Positions 36,701-48,351 are shown, counted from the first letter of the stretch. The stretch is 64,000 bases of DNA from Daphnia carinata (GCF_022539665.2 NC_081339.1:248001-312000); one strand, 5' to 3'. The notes: generated from the sequence alone by a model not told the origin. Program-made: numbers and translations.

Positions 36701-36989
36701 CAACAATCATTTCCTTTTTCATTAAGATCACGTGCTCTTTTTCAAAAATAGCTTTAATTCCACGTTCGGTGGCTGCTGAAAGGGAGAAAATACTTCCTCC
36801 TAGGTTTGGAGCAAATAGTGCAGCATGGATTACGCCTTCGTTCCAGATCCCGTCGACTCTTGTTCTCACTTTGATGTCTCCAATACCAAGCGCGAATACT
36901 GGTAAATTATCTTTTCCAATGCCTCTGATGGCTCGCGTTCCAGGTGGAATCGGTTCAAACGTCGAAAATGCCGATCTCTGGTCCGTCAT
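33777..36989 (-). CDS. Copia Pol (protease, integrase, reverse transcriptase, RNase H)
   Basis: About 1070 residues from ATG 36989. The true reading region begins eight codons earlier, where the protease active site DSGAT is encoded just after a TAA stop. In order: protease; integrase zinc domain (HERLGHVNH ... CEGC, about 134-171); integrase core with Asp in HSDVCGP (near 200), RSDNGGEY (near 260) and Glu in PEQNGVAEQ; reverse transcriptase (FKARLVAKGFSQ, QLDVKTAFLHG, LYGLKQASRSWN, catalytic WVDDGLL); RNase H (YSDSDYAGD, SLSTTEAEYVA, CDNQGA). The order integrase before reverse transcriptase defines the Copia group. No frameshift is present. It makes the DNA copy and integrates it. Confidence 0.96.
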   Translation of the reverse strand: MTDQRSAFSTFEPIPPGTRAIRGIGKDNLPVFALGIGDIKVRTRVDGIWNEGVIHAALFAPNLGGSIFSLSAATERGIKAIFEKEHVILMKKEMIVATASRVSQRLYLMDMESIVSKNEDRALVSRRASLQVWHERLGHVNHKTIKKMFELEMADGLLIDKNVVVPSPCEGCIMGKQHRLPFPTVGRTRASRIGELVHSDVCGPMKTSSLAGSFYFVTFRDDFTGNGVVNFMKKKSETFCHLKNYAAKLENETGHSITTLRSDNGGEYLSNESKAWLKTKGIRHESSAPKTPEQNGVAEQYNRTILESLRSMLHSSKLGLQFSAEATACAVYLLNRTLCSAMETMTPFEGWHDRKSNLSHLQIFGCVAHMHIPKDERSKLDSKSLKCVFVGYCKTQKAFRLYDPSTKKIKISRDVIFGEEPDQDQAGGIMPLISDLLSDTDWENGEGGGAIAPTGRAAEPVPDVSESAADGDRQSETIDDQFHRRDDEEPFYGFESPARTQPQCQGMEQINQFPPPIRSPRIRKPVRRLIEDQNFLSVYDGALLSLELDEPKSFKEAISSPQSEEWKAAMQEEIDSLNIHGTWRLEELPPGRRTVKNKWLFKIKRDADGRATRFKARLVAKGFSQREGIDYDQTYAPVVRHESVRTVLAVAAARNLEIMQLDVKTAFLHGDHIEEIYMDQPQGFRSPIHPTKVCRLLKSLYGLKQASRSWNEKFDSFLVLFGFNRSDADSCVYFREDRDEVLILAIWVDDGLLCGTRKEGLAKVINYLRDQLEITSDAANFFIGIKIARDRSTLTITLSQEQYIRRMLDRFGLMNCNSKIVPADPFTDLSAATFGEGENIQEFDQSTYQEAVGTLMYLMVCTRPDIAYAVGKVAQHCCKPLTAHWTAVRRIMMYLKGTASYGISYHATGSPDLLLSYSDSDYAGDVQSRRSTTGYLLLFHGGPITWASRRQSCVSLSTTEAEYVAMCEATKEVTWMRRLLHSIGTAQIKPTTLLCDNQGAIKLVSNAEFHRRTKHIDVKFHYIREQYQREIVAVNYVGTKDQLADILTKALGGPVFQDMRKRIGVIDISV

Positions 36990-37013
36990 GTGCTGAGTGG
37001 CACCAGAATCGGA

Positions 37014-37994
37014 TTACCAATAGTTGTTGTTGCGATCAAAAATGGTTGAGTAAAAAGCATAATCGACGTCAGATATCTTTACTTGCTTGGCATCATTCAC
37101 ATTAGGAGTAGTCTCTTTGGCACGAACAGAATTGGCGGCGAGAGCTGTTTCTCCTGCTGCATCGCGTTTCCCTTTTTCATACATCTCTTTTCTCCAGCAG
37201 TTTTCTTCCCGGTGATTTGACCTGTATTTCCCCCTTTTGCAGAAGTCACATTGAGGCCTCTTGTCAATTCCCGATTCAGTCTTTGAGTTGGATTGTTGTC
37301 CTTTGGATTCAGATGGAGATTGCCATTTAGTCTTCTTGTGAGCTGCCCAGAGTGCCGCATCGTCTTGTTCCTTGACAGTTAGGCTGGCCATCTTGTCCAT
37401 GTTCTCTTCTGCCAGAAGTCGTACTTCCAGCATTCTAAGTGTTTTCTTATCTTCATCACAGATGTTGTTCCATGCGGTCAAGAATGACCTGTAGCTTGTT
37501 GGTAGGGACATGAGGATCTTCGTAATGTCATTTAACTTTCTTGCCAGTGATTCAATAGTAGAGATGTGACTCATCATGTTGTGTCCTGCTTCATACTTGT
37601 AGCTCATGAAACTCTCCAGTAACAAGTGACTGTTCTCTCTTGAGGTAAGTTCATATTGGGATTTTAAACGTTCCCACATCTTGTTTGCAGTTTGGCAGCA
37701 TATCACGGTAAGTTGACAGTTGTCATCAAGAGAAGACAGGATAAGGTTACGAGCTGTAACATCACGTTTCTTCCATTGCTTGATGCTTGTGGTTCGGGCT
37801 GCAGCACTTGCTGCATTTGAGTTGTCAGCCAGGACTGCGATGGCTGTAGGTTCAAGATCTGATCCATCCACAACATCAAGTAGTTCGTAGCTTTCAAGAA
37901 CAAAACTAACTCTTGATTTCCAGAAGCTGAAGCTCTTCCCATCAAACTTAGTACAATGAGAAATATCTTTCGCAGAAAAATTTCCGGAAGCCAT
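37014..37994 (-). CDS. Copia Gag
   Basis: 326 residues from ATG 37994 on the minus strand, forming the nucleocapsid of the virus-like particle. The N-terminal half matches the Copia gag type (FDGKSFSFWKSRVSFVLESY, later MWERLKSQYEL). A zinc knuckle lies near residue 250, CDFC...H....CW, with longer spacing between the second Cys and the His than the usual CX2CX4HX4C. The frame ends at TAA 37016-37014 and continues in the same frame into protease, so only this stop separates Gag from Pol. In most Copia elements Gag and Pol form one frame. The stop may be a mutation or a readthrough site. Confidence 0.93.
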   Translation of the reverse strand: MASGNFSAKDISHCTKFDGKSFSFWKSRVSFVLESYELLDVVDGSDLEPTAIAVLADNSNAASAAARTTSIKQWKKRDVTARNLILSSLDDNCQLTVICCQTANKMWERLKSQYELTSRENSHLLLESFMSYKYEAGHNMMSHISTIESLARKLNDITKILMSLPTSYRSFLTAWNNICDEDKKTLRMLEVRLLAEENMDKMASLTVKEQDDAALWAAHKKTKWQSPSESKGQQSNSKTESGIDKRPQCDFCKRGKYRSNHREENCWRKEMYEKGKRDAAGETALAANSVRAKETTPNVNDAKQVKISDVDYAFYSTIFDRNNNYW

Positions 37995-38086
37995 CTTTGA
38001 TTCTGTTAAAGAATATGATGTTCAGTGTTGGTTAATAGATTTGAATACGCAGCTTTGTTATTTTAATCAGATATACCTTAGTCAAA

Positions 38087-38101
38087 CCTGGGCCCATAAC
38101 C
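38087..38101 (-). other. Copia primer-binding site
   Basis: On the minus strand GGTTATGGGCCCAGG directly follows the 5' LTR. It matches the known primer site of Drosophila copia, which uses the 5' half of initiator methionine tRNA rather than its 3' end. Confidence 0.85.
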
Positions 38102-38325
38102 TGTTGGGTTTAATTAACAAATTACTTAACTGCTGACACTTCGTTGATACTTCTTTATTTGAGATTTTACTCCGCACATGCGGTCGACAAGACAAGTAGT
38201 TAGACACACATACAGTTCGTCTGAATTATTAGGGGAGAGCAGAGCAAAGTAAAAGGGGATACGAGTACAGCATCGCCAGATAGGTTATAATAGGTTTGAA
38301 GGAATATATATCATATATTTCAACA
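38102..38325 (-). repeat. Copia 5' LTR
   Basis: 224 bp, identical to the 3' LTR except for two bases near its inner (left) edge. It is next to the primer site. Confidence 0.95.
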
Positions 38326-38458
38326 CAAACAGTGGCGTGTCGTAGAACCGTTGGATTTATTAATGATTGTTGCTATTATTTGCGCTATTGTTTGTGTGGA
38401 CCTCCCAATTCCCTCTGTGATCAACTATTAAGAAACCCCGAATTATATGGTAATTTAG
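38326..38458 (+). other. Rep 5' flank of unit 4, continued
   Basis: Matches 2360-2495 of unit 0 (GTTGCTATT...GCTATTGTTTGTGTGGACCTCC). The Copia element therefore sits in the Rep promoter or intron region. Confidence 0.75.
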
Positions 38459-41400
38459 ATGCCACCACGCCGACAACTTACCGAAGCCGAAAAGGAGGAG
38501 AAAAACAGAAAGCAAAGAGAAAAAAGAGCTCAAGAAGCTGCAGAGCCCAACGGAAAATGTTTAGAAGACAAAAGAGCCAGGGCTAAATACCTCCGTGATG
38601 ATAAAAAACGGAGTCTGAATCAAGAAGATCTGGACTGCAGAAATGACGAAGATAAAAAAGGAAAGAGACTACGAACCAAAAACGAAACAGATAGGCAAGC
38701 ACGGCTAAACATTGAGGCCGAAAGACGTGGAGAGAGTAGATCTAATGAATCCGAAGAAGTGAAACAAAATAGGCTACGAGAGCAAGCATTGCGACAGCAA
38801 GCTCTGCGTGAAGAAGAAAACGAAGAAAAACGTGCAAGGCTACGTGAGCAAGCCAAACGGCAGCAAACTCTGCGCATAGGTGAAACGGTTGAAGAGAGAA
38901 CGGTAAGATTGATCGAAGATAACTTGCGACATCAACTGCAACGTGACCAAGACACAGCAGAAGGGAGATTTTCACGGGCAACGTTGGATCGATTGCGTCA
39001 TCAAAGGTATCTCAACGAAGAAACGCAAGAAGAGGCTGAAGCACGGCGGGAATTAAACAGAGAACAGACTGCCACCTACAGAGCGGCAGAGATTGAAGAA
39101 GAAAAAGAAGAAAGACGACACGAAAGTCGTCTACGGATGGAAAGACTCCGTAATGAGAAAGAAGAAGACGCAGAATTACTTCGCGCAAGTAACGCATTGG
39201 AACATGTAGAGATTATGGCTTTGGAAACAGAAGAGGAACGCACTTTCCGTGAAGAATTATTACATGCCCGCAACCGCGCGGGAGTACCAAGAACTCATCG
39301 TGCGGCTTGCAAATCCTTTGTTTCTGAAGAGCGCGTTCCATTGCATGAATGCGGGGAAATGAATATTGAATGTGGAGAATGTAATGCCATGCATTTCAAG
39401 GGTGAGCAACCAATAGACAAGAAATTTACCCAATGCTGCGGTAAAGGCAAGGTGATTCTCCCACCTCCAAAAACGTGTCCTCAACCACTGGCTAAATTGT
39501 TGCAGAACGACCATCCAAAGGCAAAAGCGTTCATGACCAAGATTCGCAGCTACAACAGTGCTCACGCTTTTGCATCGTTGGGAGCCAACATTTCATCACC
39601 ACCAGGGCGTGGACCCTATTGTTTTAGAATCCACGGTCAAATATACCACAACACCACAACCGTCGGTCCCAATACCAGCAATCCCAAGTACGCGGATCTT
39701 TATTTCATGGACGCTGCTCAGGCCATCGAGTTCAGAGCCCATTTCACATCAAATGCAGGGTGCTGTAGGAACTTGATGACGGAATTAGACGCAATGCTCC
39801 GAGAAAAGAATCCCTATGCAGCCATTTATAAGATAATGCGCCAAGTGCTTGAAGAAGAGTACCACCGAGCCCAACATGAGAATATCCCGCATCAAACAGT
39901 GGGTATGATCATCAGCAGTGATCGAAGAAATCTCGACCAAAGCCGCTACAACAGCCCGATGACAAACGAGATCGCTGTAATTTTCAAAAGCTCAAACGGT
40001 GAACCGCCAGCCAAGAGAGATATTCGGGGACATCTCTTCATCCCAGTCATGGGGAGAAAATTCATACAAATCGACACACAACAACCCATGTGCGACCCCA
40101 TGACTTACCTCTTGCTTTTCCCCAACGGGGACGACGGTTGGCATATTAACATGCCCTATAGCAGCACTACACGTCGTGAAAGAGAAGAAACAGCTGCGAG
40201 AGCCTTGGATCAGAATGAAGAAGAAGAATTCAATTTCCAAAGGCTCAACGAAATACTGCAGCTGGAAAATTTACCCGTAGAAACCTTTGCTGGTAACTAC
40301 CGTTCAGTGGAGGAACCAGATCCAGAACCAGAGGAGCAAATTGATGACGACGAAAATGACCCACAGCGATTGAATCGTGGTGGAGGAAGGCGAAAGAGGG
40401 TGACGCAGTGCGAATTTTACAGTTTTCTGATTTTGATTAGGGATTATTTCAATAACGTCTTGGACGGTGGACCACTCACTCAGCAATGGATGGTAGATTC
40501 TTACGTGAAAATTGAAGCCAACCGTGTTAAGTACACCCGCGAACATCAAGCAGAACTTCACGTGGCTCAATACGACGGCCTCTTGGCCTACATAAACAAT
40601 CGGGCAGAAAAAGAAAACTTTACGGTCGGGTCTTTTCACGTTCTTCCATCGAGTTTCATCGGAAGTCCAAGAGCTATGAAGTAAGCATACCAAGATGCAA
40701 TGGCTATATGCGGGAAATTTGGCAAACCTGTATTTTTCTTGACGTTCACCTGAAACCCCAAGTGGAGGGAGATCACGACCAACATTCCCGGTCATCTGAC
40801 GTCGTCTGATCGGCCCGATATAGTCGCAAGAGTATTTCGACAAAAGATGATTGAGTTGGTCAACGATATTGAAAAGCGCCAGGTGCTGGGATTTGCGACT
40901 GCAAGGATACACGTTGTTGAATTCAAAAGCGCGGATTGCCCCACTGCCACATGCTGATTTGGATCGATGAGCGTGACGCACCCGCTACAGCGGAAGATGT
41001 GGATGCAACCATATACGCAGAAATTCCGGACAGAACAACGCATCCGAAACTGTACAAAATCGTCATGGCTCACATGATTCACGGTCCATGTGGGTTAAGC
41101 AACAAAGCGTCTCCTTGCATGGACAGCGGCCAATGCTCAAAATCTTTCCCAAAGCCACACAGCCAAGAGACCATCGTCAACGACAACGGTTATCCCACTT
41201 ATAGACGAAGAGATACGGGAGTTGTACATTACTTGAAGCGAGGACAGACAGGTTTCAAAGTGGACAATAGATGGGTAGTTTCCTATAATCCTTGGTTGTT
41301 GCTCAAGTTTGATTCCCACATCAATCTCGAATATTGCGCTTCCATTGTCAGTGTCAAGTTCATCTTTAAGTACGTCTACAAAGGGTATGACTGCCTGAAA

Positions 41401-43774
41401 ATGGATCAAAAAGTTGGAACATATCAGCTCATAGACGGCGACGAACCGAGGGTGGAGTGGGACGAAATAACATCACATCTTGATGCGCGGTACGTCAGCG
41501 CCCCAGAAGCCTGTTGGCGAATATTTAAGTTTCCCATTTCCGATCGTTCGCACGCCATCTATCGCCTGGCCGTCTATTTGCCGCGAGAACAGCGCGTCTT
41601 TTTCCAACTGGGAAACGAAATGCAAGCCGCGATCAATGCCGCCTCGAGAGATACCAATCTGACTGCTTACTTCAAATTGAATCACATCGACGAAGACGCA
41701 CGTCAATATTTCTACAGAGAAATACCTCACCACTACGTTTTCGTTAAGAAAACCAGTTCGTGGAAAGCTCGGGCGAAAAGGGCGAAGATAATCGGCCGCC
41801 TATACACGGTTGGCGTCCGGCAAGTGGAAAGGTATTGCCTTCGGCTGCTTCTCATCAACGTCAAGGGCGCAACGAGCTTCGGAGATCTGCGAACCATCGA
41901 CCAAGTTCTCCATCCTACATTCAAAGCTGCAGCAATAGCACTGAATTTGTTGGAAGACGACCTCGCTTGGGTTAGAGCCATGGAAGAAGCGGCTACATTT
42001 CAAATGCCTCTTCAGCTTAGACAACTCTTTGTCGACATTTGCATCTTCTGCAATCCCTCTGACGCTCTGCATCTCTTTGAAACCAACCTGAACCATCTGA
42101 TGGAAGACTTCATACGAAGTGGATTCGAAATCAACGTGGCCAAGCACTTGACGTTTAAATGGATTCAGGACAAGCTACGTCTCCACAATCAGACGATGGA
42201 AGATTTTTCCTTGCCTATCCCTGATTTCCATCTGCGAAGCCAACTAGCCGATGATCAGATAGGAGATAACAACGCAAATACTCAAAGAGAAAAGAGATTG
42301 ATTGGCGAACGTATGCTGGCCCAACTCAACGACGGTCAACGCGCGGCCTTTGATCAAATCATGACTGCCGTTAACGATGTCAACAACTTACATCCGAGAC
42401 AGTATTTCCTGGATGGTCCTGGAGGAACGGTAAAGACTTTTCTCTACAACACCCTCATAACCGTTCAACAAGGCGAAGGAAAACATGTCATCGCAGTGGC
42501 TTCCACAGGGATCGCGTCGACTTTGGTGCTAGACGGGTCAACTTACCATTCTCAGTTCAAGATTTACCCTCCAATAACAGAGACGACAAGATTGAAAATC
42601 GAAGAAGGAAGCTACAGTGCGCAAATGATTAGGAACGCCAGTCTCATAATTTCTGACGAAGCTACAATGAAAACCAGCCACGCTCTCGACGCGATCAATC
42701 ATCTATTCCAAACTGTAACGAAGAATAGGGTAGATCCCTACGGTGGTAAAGTTCTTTTACTCGGCGGGGATTTTAGACAGTGCTTGCCCGTTGTCAGACA
42801 CGGAAACAGAGTCAAAGTCACGGAAGCAGCCATCATCAACAACACGACATGGAATCTTTTCCGACAGCTTCGGTTAGTGCAGAACATGCGCACTGAAGCC
42901 GGTAGCCAAGATTTTGCCGATTGGCTCATTAAACTCGGAAACGGAACTTTGGCACAAACACCGTGACTGAACGACCCAGAACTCATCGAAATCCCGAAAG
43001 ATTTTCTCAATATTCAAACGAATTTAATAGAACACGTATTCGGTAACCCATCAGATCTCTTAAACGAAGGCGTGACAGAACAAATTTGTAACAGAGCTAT
43101 CTTATGCCCCAAGAACGAAGATTGTCTCAGAATCAACGACAACATTATAGGAGAGATGCCTGGTACGCTGAAAGTCTGCAAGAGTATTGACACCATCGAT
43201 TCAGAGGACCCAGAAGAAATTTCCAACTACCCTCCGGAAATTTTGAACACCTTCAACGTGTCTGGGTTACCTCCGCACCAACTCAAACTGAAAATAGGAG
43301 CTATCGCCCTTCTTCTAAAGAACATTGACTCGCGACAGGGACTTTGCAACGACAGGAGGCTCATCATCAAGGATCTCTGCGATAACTTGATTGTAGCAGA
43401 AATTGCGGCCGGACAAACACAAAGGACACAACGTTTTTCTGCCACGGATGACTATGTCTCCCACTGACTCTGACTTGCCATTCAAACTCAAGAGGTTACA
43501 GTTCCCTGTGCTTGTGGCTTTTGCCATGACCATCAACAAGTCGCAGGGACAGACCTTCGAGCGAGTTGGCATTTACCTTCCGAAAGCCGTTTTCACCCAC
43601 GAGCAGCTATACGTTGCCTTCTCCCGAGCGACGTCAAGAGAAGGTGTCAAGGTTCAATGCGAAGAAACTGAGAAACAAGGCAAGCTGCTTTGAAATCTTC
43701 CGCATTCTACGACACAAGAGAAACACAAGATATTCACGAAAAACGTTGTTTACAAGGAAGTTCTCCTTCGGTAG
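38459..43774 (+). pseudogene. broken Helitron Rep/helicase, second copy
   Basis: Collinear with the intact gene at 2496-7808 over its full length, starting [18 protein letters not shown]. Defects compared with that copy: Gln to stop at 40682; Cys to stop at about 40752 inside the FLTFTC Rep motif; a one-base deletion near 40924 just before the HUH motif; Arg to stop at 42964; a one-base insertion near 43413; and Arg to stop at about 43691. The Walker A motif reads GPGGTVKT, so the key second Gly is Val. The HUH motif (GLPHCHM equivalent) and most helicase motifs are otherwise kept. The N-terminal 741 codons remain open (38459-40684). This copy cannot make a working transposase. Confidence 0.95.
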
Positions 43775-44274
43775 TAAAGCAACAAAAAAACGAAAAATCG
43801 ACGACCCATTGATATAGACAACCATCACAAACAGGAAATAACTTCCGCCTGGGTCTACGGACCAAATAAGGAGCACGGGCAGGGCCTTGGGGGCAGTTCC
43901 CAAAGGCGCTCAACCGTGAATAGTCTTTTTATTTTGTTTGAGGAAACAAGCGGTAGACGCACACGGCATCTGAATAAATACGTGAATAAGTAATTTCGTT
44001 CTTTTCAGCTCCAAAAATGTTCGACCACCTGCTAAACGGTTTGACCTTTGTTCCAGTTTCCCCCTTCTTCCACCATTAGTGCGAATGGAAATCTGTCTGA
44101 CATTCTACTGCTTTAGAAAAAAATGGTTCGACCACCGTCGTAGTTGCACGAGAAAAATTGGTCGAGAAAATAATATAGGGCAAACATATATCGCTGAAAT
44201 ATAGAGTATAATACAGTAGACACTTAAACTAGACCTTACATATTACCGTCCTGGGACGGGCCGCCATATACTAG
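43775..44274 (+). repeat. 3' non-coding end of unit 4
   Basis: Matches 7809-8398 of unit 0, including the CTTGGG/CCCAA hairpin region (about 43884-43903) and the terminal hairpin with CTAG. No gene. Confidence 0.8.
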
Positions 44275-44639
44275 TCTACTCTCTTTATAAAAGCCAAAGG
44301 TCTATTTGTGGGAGGAGTTTGTTTGTGTATCTGTCTGTGTGTTTGTCCGAAAACCTAACGGCGTGCGCACGCAGTGATTGGTTCGTGTTCAGTCACGTAA
44401 TTTTTTATACCTGGAAAAGGTTCAACTACCTGAAAAAAGGTTCGACTACCTGAAAAAGGTTCAAACTGCCTTTGGCAAAGCTTAACCTTTTCCTTCCCTT
44501 TTGCCATCCGTTTTATCATTGGTCGTATTGACATCACGTGTTTTTTTTCTACCTGGAAAAAGGTTCGACTACCTGAAAAAAGGTTCGACTACCTGAAAAA
44601 GGTTCGACTACCTGAAAAAAGGTTCGACCTGCCTACGGC

Positions 44640-47395
44640 TCAGCTTAACGTTTTCCCATTTTATGTTTTTCCTTTTATTAGTCATTTCCATTCCGCATTT
44701 TAGCAATCCATTTCCACCATCATTGACACATTGACGTCAGACGAAATTCAGCTACCAAACGACGTAGACAAAAACGTCCTGCTGCATATTTTAACTAAGG
44801 TAAGCGATTTCTTATACCACAATTTTTTTCCAAAATTCAACATTTCTGTTGGTTTCAATATAATTTTCATTTAAACATGGGATAATTCAGTTGCCAGTGG
44901 TTTCTTTTGATGTCTCTTAGCTCTCCCAAAAGTCAACCATTGGATGTATTGTAGTAGAAAATGTTTTTTTTCCTGCTCATTTAAACAGGTAACATCCTAC
45001 ATTCAAATTTATATAACTCATTTGCAGATATTAGCTTGCAACAAGTTCCATTACCCTCAAGTTAACGTTGTTCAACTTTTTCAACATTGTTCAGTTGAAC
45101 AGGCTTGGCATTTCTAATTCAGTTTAATTTTTAGATGTGTTAATATTTGTGTTGACTAATTGACTGTTGCGTACATTCCAGAACGGCAGTGGAAGATTAC
45201 AAATTTCTTTCACTCACATTTGATCAACAAAAGGCAATGTCACCTTATAGGTGCTCAGCACTACTGGTGCACGATAGTAATCTTTTACATAAAGTTTAAC
45301 AAGACATGTTTGGCTTAAGGTATTCAACATTTATTTTTCAACAGGTACCTCAAACCTGCACATATTAGCATTCAAAAGGAACCACCGTCCTCAACAAACA
45401 GTGTTGAACTTTGTCAACCCATTTCAGGTGAACGAGCTCTGCACTTCCACTTCAGTTCTCCTTCAACAGGTGTTGGTATGGTATGGTAAGCAATAGACTA
45501 CTGTTTACGTTCACAAAAAGATAGTGTGGCTTCATCTGAATCACACAAATTTTCTAATTACAGGTGAAGTATTACTTGAGTTGCATTTTGCACATTTCTC
45601 AGGCCCACTTCATTTGCAACTTTGAAAGTGAAGTAATACGCAAGGATGGATTGTTGTCCGATCAAAAGATATGCCAGGTATTAAGATACACAGGTATTAA
45701 ACATTCAAACAAGTCAAGTTTTATTGAAAGCTTTCAGTGGTTTTTTGTCAACAGGTGCCTCATTGAAGCGGGCATTCAACAAATTCCGCCACACTAAACC
45801 AACTGCGCTCGACTTTTTCAATATCTTCCAGGCGAAAGAGCTCGGTATTCTCAGCTGTTAACTGACCAGAGGTAACCGATTTCTTTAAGAAAATTTTTTA
45901 GAACGCGTTTACAACCAGGTAATAACAGTTTTTAACCAGGTGATAACAGTTATGGGTTTTCCTTGACGTCTGGGCTTGCGAAAAGGGTGACAAAACTAAA
46001 CTAAACTCCTACTAAACTACAACAAACCCGTGAGACTCACAGGTGCAAAGCACTAAACCAGTCACGTATGACTTGAAGCTCTCAGGGTTTATTCGTCAAC
46101 AGGTAGCTGATTCAAACATGCACGTTTCAGCAATCAACAAGTAATACCCTAATAAACCAACAGAATTCAGTCTTTTCCAACACCTTCCAGATGAAAGGGC
46201 TGAGCATTTTTACCTTCAGTTCTATTTTAACGTGCGTTTATGTTTTCTTCCACTGCTTTGCTGTTTTAATTTACCAACAGACAGTGGCTTCATCTAAAAT
46301 CCTCAAATTTTCCCGTTTATAGGTGAAGCATTCCCTTGAATTACAATCTGAAAATTTAGGAGACACGCTTCATTTGCAACTCCGAGAGGGAAAAACAATA
46401 TTAGGATGGATTGCTGGTCCACTAAAAGAAATGTCATCGGCATAGGTAGATAGCAGCATCAATTAGTCACGTTTGACGTAAGCCTTTCAATGTTCATTTG
46501 TAATTAGAAACCTCATTGATACGGGCAGATATTGAGGTTCAACAAGTACTACTATTCTCAACCTATGGTGTGCAACTTTTTCGACACATTTCAGGTAAAG
46601 GGCTGTGCATTTCCACATCAGTTCCATTTTAAAGTGTTGTGGTGCTTCTGTTTACCAATTGGCTGTTGTATGCGTTTACACAAAGACATAGTGACTTCTT
46701 TGAAGATCACAAATTTTCTCACGTTTACAGATGAGGCATTCGTTGATTTGCATTCTGCAAATTTCACTGGCCAAGTTCATTTGCAACATTGAAAGTGAAG
46801 ATCTACGCCAGAATGGACTGCTGATCGACTACAAGAAACAACAAACTCACAGGTGTCAAGAATTCAACAAGTCACGTTTCATTTCAAGCTTTCAGTAGTT
46901 ACTTATTAACAGGTGCCTCATTGAAACGTGCAGATGTTGGCATGCAGTGAGTTCCACCATCCTCAATCAACAGAGTTTAACTTTGCCAACCCATCCAGGT
47001 AAAGGATATACACTTCCGCTTCAGTTCTTTCTCAACATACTTTGTGGTTTTGGTTTACCGTTTGGCTGTTGTTTACGTTTTCAAAAAATCGTTTTTTTAA
47101 TTTGAAGATCACACATGTTCTCATGTTTACAGATGAAGAATTCGTTGAGTTGCATACTGCAATTTTCACAGGCACACTCCATTTGCAATTTTCGAAGTGA
47201 AGAGCTACGCGAGGACGGACTGTTGATCAACTAAAAGAAATACCATATTCACAGGTGTCAAGCACTCAACAAGTGACATTTTATTTATAGCTACCTCTGG
47301 TTATTTGCTAATAGGTGCCTCACTGAAACGTGGAGAGGTTGGCATTTGACAACTTCCGCTAAATCAAACAACGGCGTTCAACTTTGTCAAACCAG
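44640..47395 (+). repeat. exon-like modules of unit 5, first part
   Basis: The same modules as in unit 3. The best preserved exon-like stretch follows GCATTTTAG (about 44702) and reads QSISTIIDTLTSDEIQLP, then VDKNVLLHILTK up to AAG/GTAAGC near 44800. Others near 45565-45660 (FICNFESEVIRKDGLLSDQ) and 46720-46790 (TDEAFVDLHSANFTG) are open but short. No continuous gene can be assembled. Confidence 0.5.
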
Positions 47396-47397
47396 TA

Positions 47398-48351
47398 GGG
47401 GAGACCGGACCCATGTTGGACAGGTTTGGTTTTACCCCATTATGTACCACCCTACTTACGCGAAATAAATAAAATTTGTTAAAACTGAATCTACAACGTA
47501 TCCGCTACCCCCTTAATTTTTTTCAGAGATGTAATATAATTTGTTTAGAATTTATTACCGTTTTTATTTTGAGGTGAGTTCCAACGAAATCGGGGTGACT
47601 TTGTACGGACACCTGTACCACTTTGGACGTGGTCAAAAGAGGTAGATTGTGTTGGATGAAAATTTTAATTTTTTTCATACTATTAACTACTAAATTAGCG
47701 AACAATTTAAATGTAATTTTAATAGGATGTGACGTGAAATAAAATACTTTTATTATACCTGAAAAATTTCATTTTACTGATAAGGAAGACATAGGAGGAG
47801 GTGGAGCCAAGACAGAATCGATAATTTGGTAACAGAAGTTTTTTTCTCTGATTTGTCTTAGTCATGTTATATTCTAAATGTTTCCTTAAATTTCAAAATT
47901 TTAAATTTTCGCGCTTAGACTTGGCCCATCCCATGCACGCCTATTTGGTGTCCAACATCACCCCTGCCGTTTGTACAAATTGGCCCCAAAAAACAACTTT
48001 CGCAGAATAAATGATGCTGTTGAAAGTTCAATAAGGAAAATTATTTTTCTTTTGAAATATTATTAAGAAAACTATGGTCTACTTACCTCTAATATCTATT
48101 AACGTATAATTATAGAATTACACTTTAAAAAATCATCGATTAAGAACGAAGAAAAATACAGACTTTTTTGTATTTTTATTTTTTGTTAAAATATTCAATA
48201 AATAATACAGATACGGGAATCAAATTTTTACACCATGCATAAAAACCTATTTTGAACATATCATGTAATTATTATATTTTTATTTTGATAACTTTATTTT
48301 ACACGGCACTGTACAACTTAGTACAGTGTCCAAGATGGGTCCGGTCTCCCC
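47398..48351. mobile_element. TA-flanked DNA transposon, 954 bp
   Basis: The termini are GGGGAGACCGGACCCATGTT and the matching inverted end, with one mismatch in the first 20 bases. TA is duplicated at 47396-47397 and 48352-48353; the empty site ACCAGTACATGGG is near 60213. The interior has no coding capacity; short GTACCAC- and TTGGCCC-type motifs repeat inward. The TA duplication suggests a Tc1/mariner-type mobiliser. Confidence 0.85.

Larger units (their letters stand above)
33546..38325 (-). mobile_element. Copia-type LTR retrotransposon
   Basis: A 4780-bp element read on the minus strand with two 224-bp LTRs that start TGTTG and end CAACA. I count two differences between the LTRs, so the insertion is young. 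Gag and Pol lie between them in the same frame. The flanks (CATCG and CAAAC) do not match, so no target duplication is visible. The left neighbour is truncated exactly at the LTR, which suggests a deletion or recombination after insertion. Confidence 0.96.
27741..44274 (+). mobile_element. Helitron unit 4, formerly autonomous, heavily interrupted
   Basis: The unit starts TCTACTATC and ends with the hairpin (44246-44259) and CTAG (44271-44274). Its order is: the 5' minisatellite (27880-28225); a shortened module region (to about 29740) with an AT-rich patch at 28797-28895; a minus-strand coiled-coil gene; a repeat cluster; the Rep 5' flank; a truncated family X element; a Copia retrotransposon; and a broken Rep/helicase. 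Without the two insertions it would be about 11 kb. It shows the 5' half that unit 0 lacks in this window. Confidence 0.82.
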
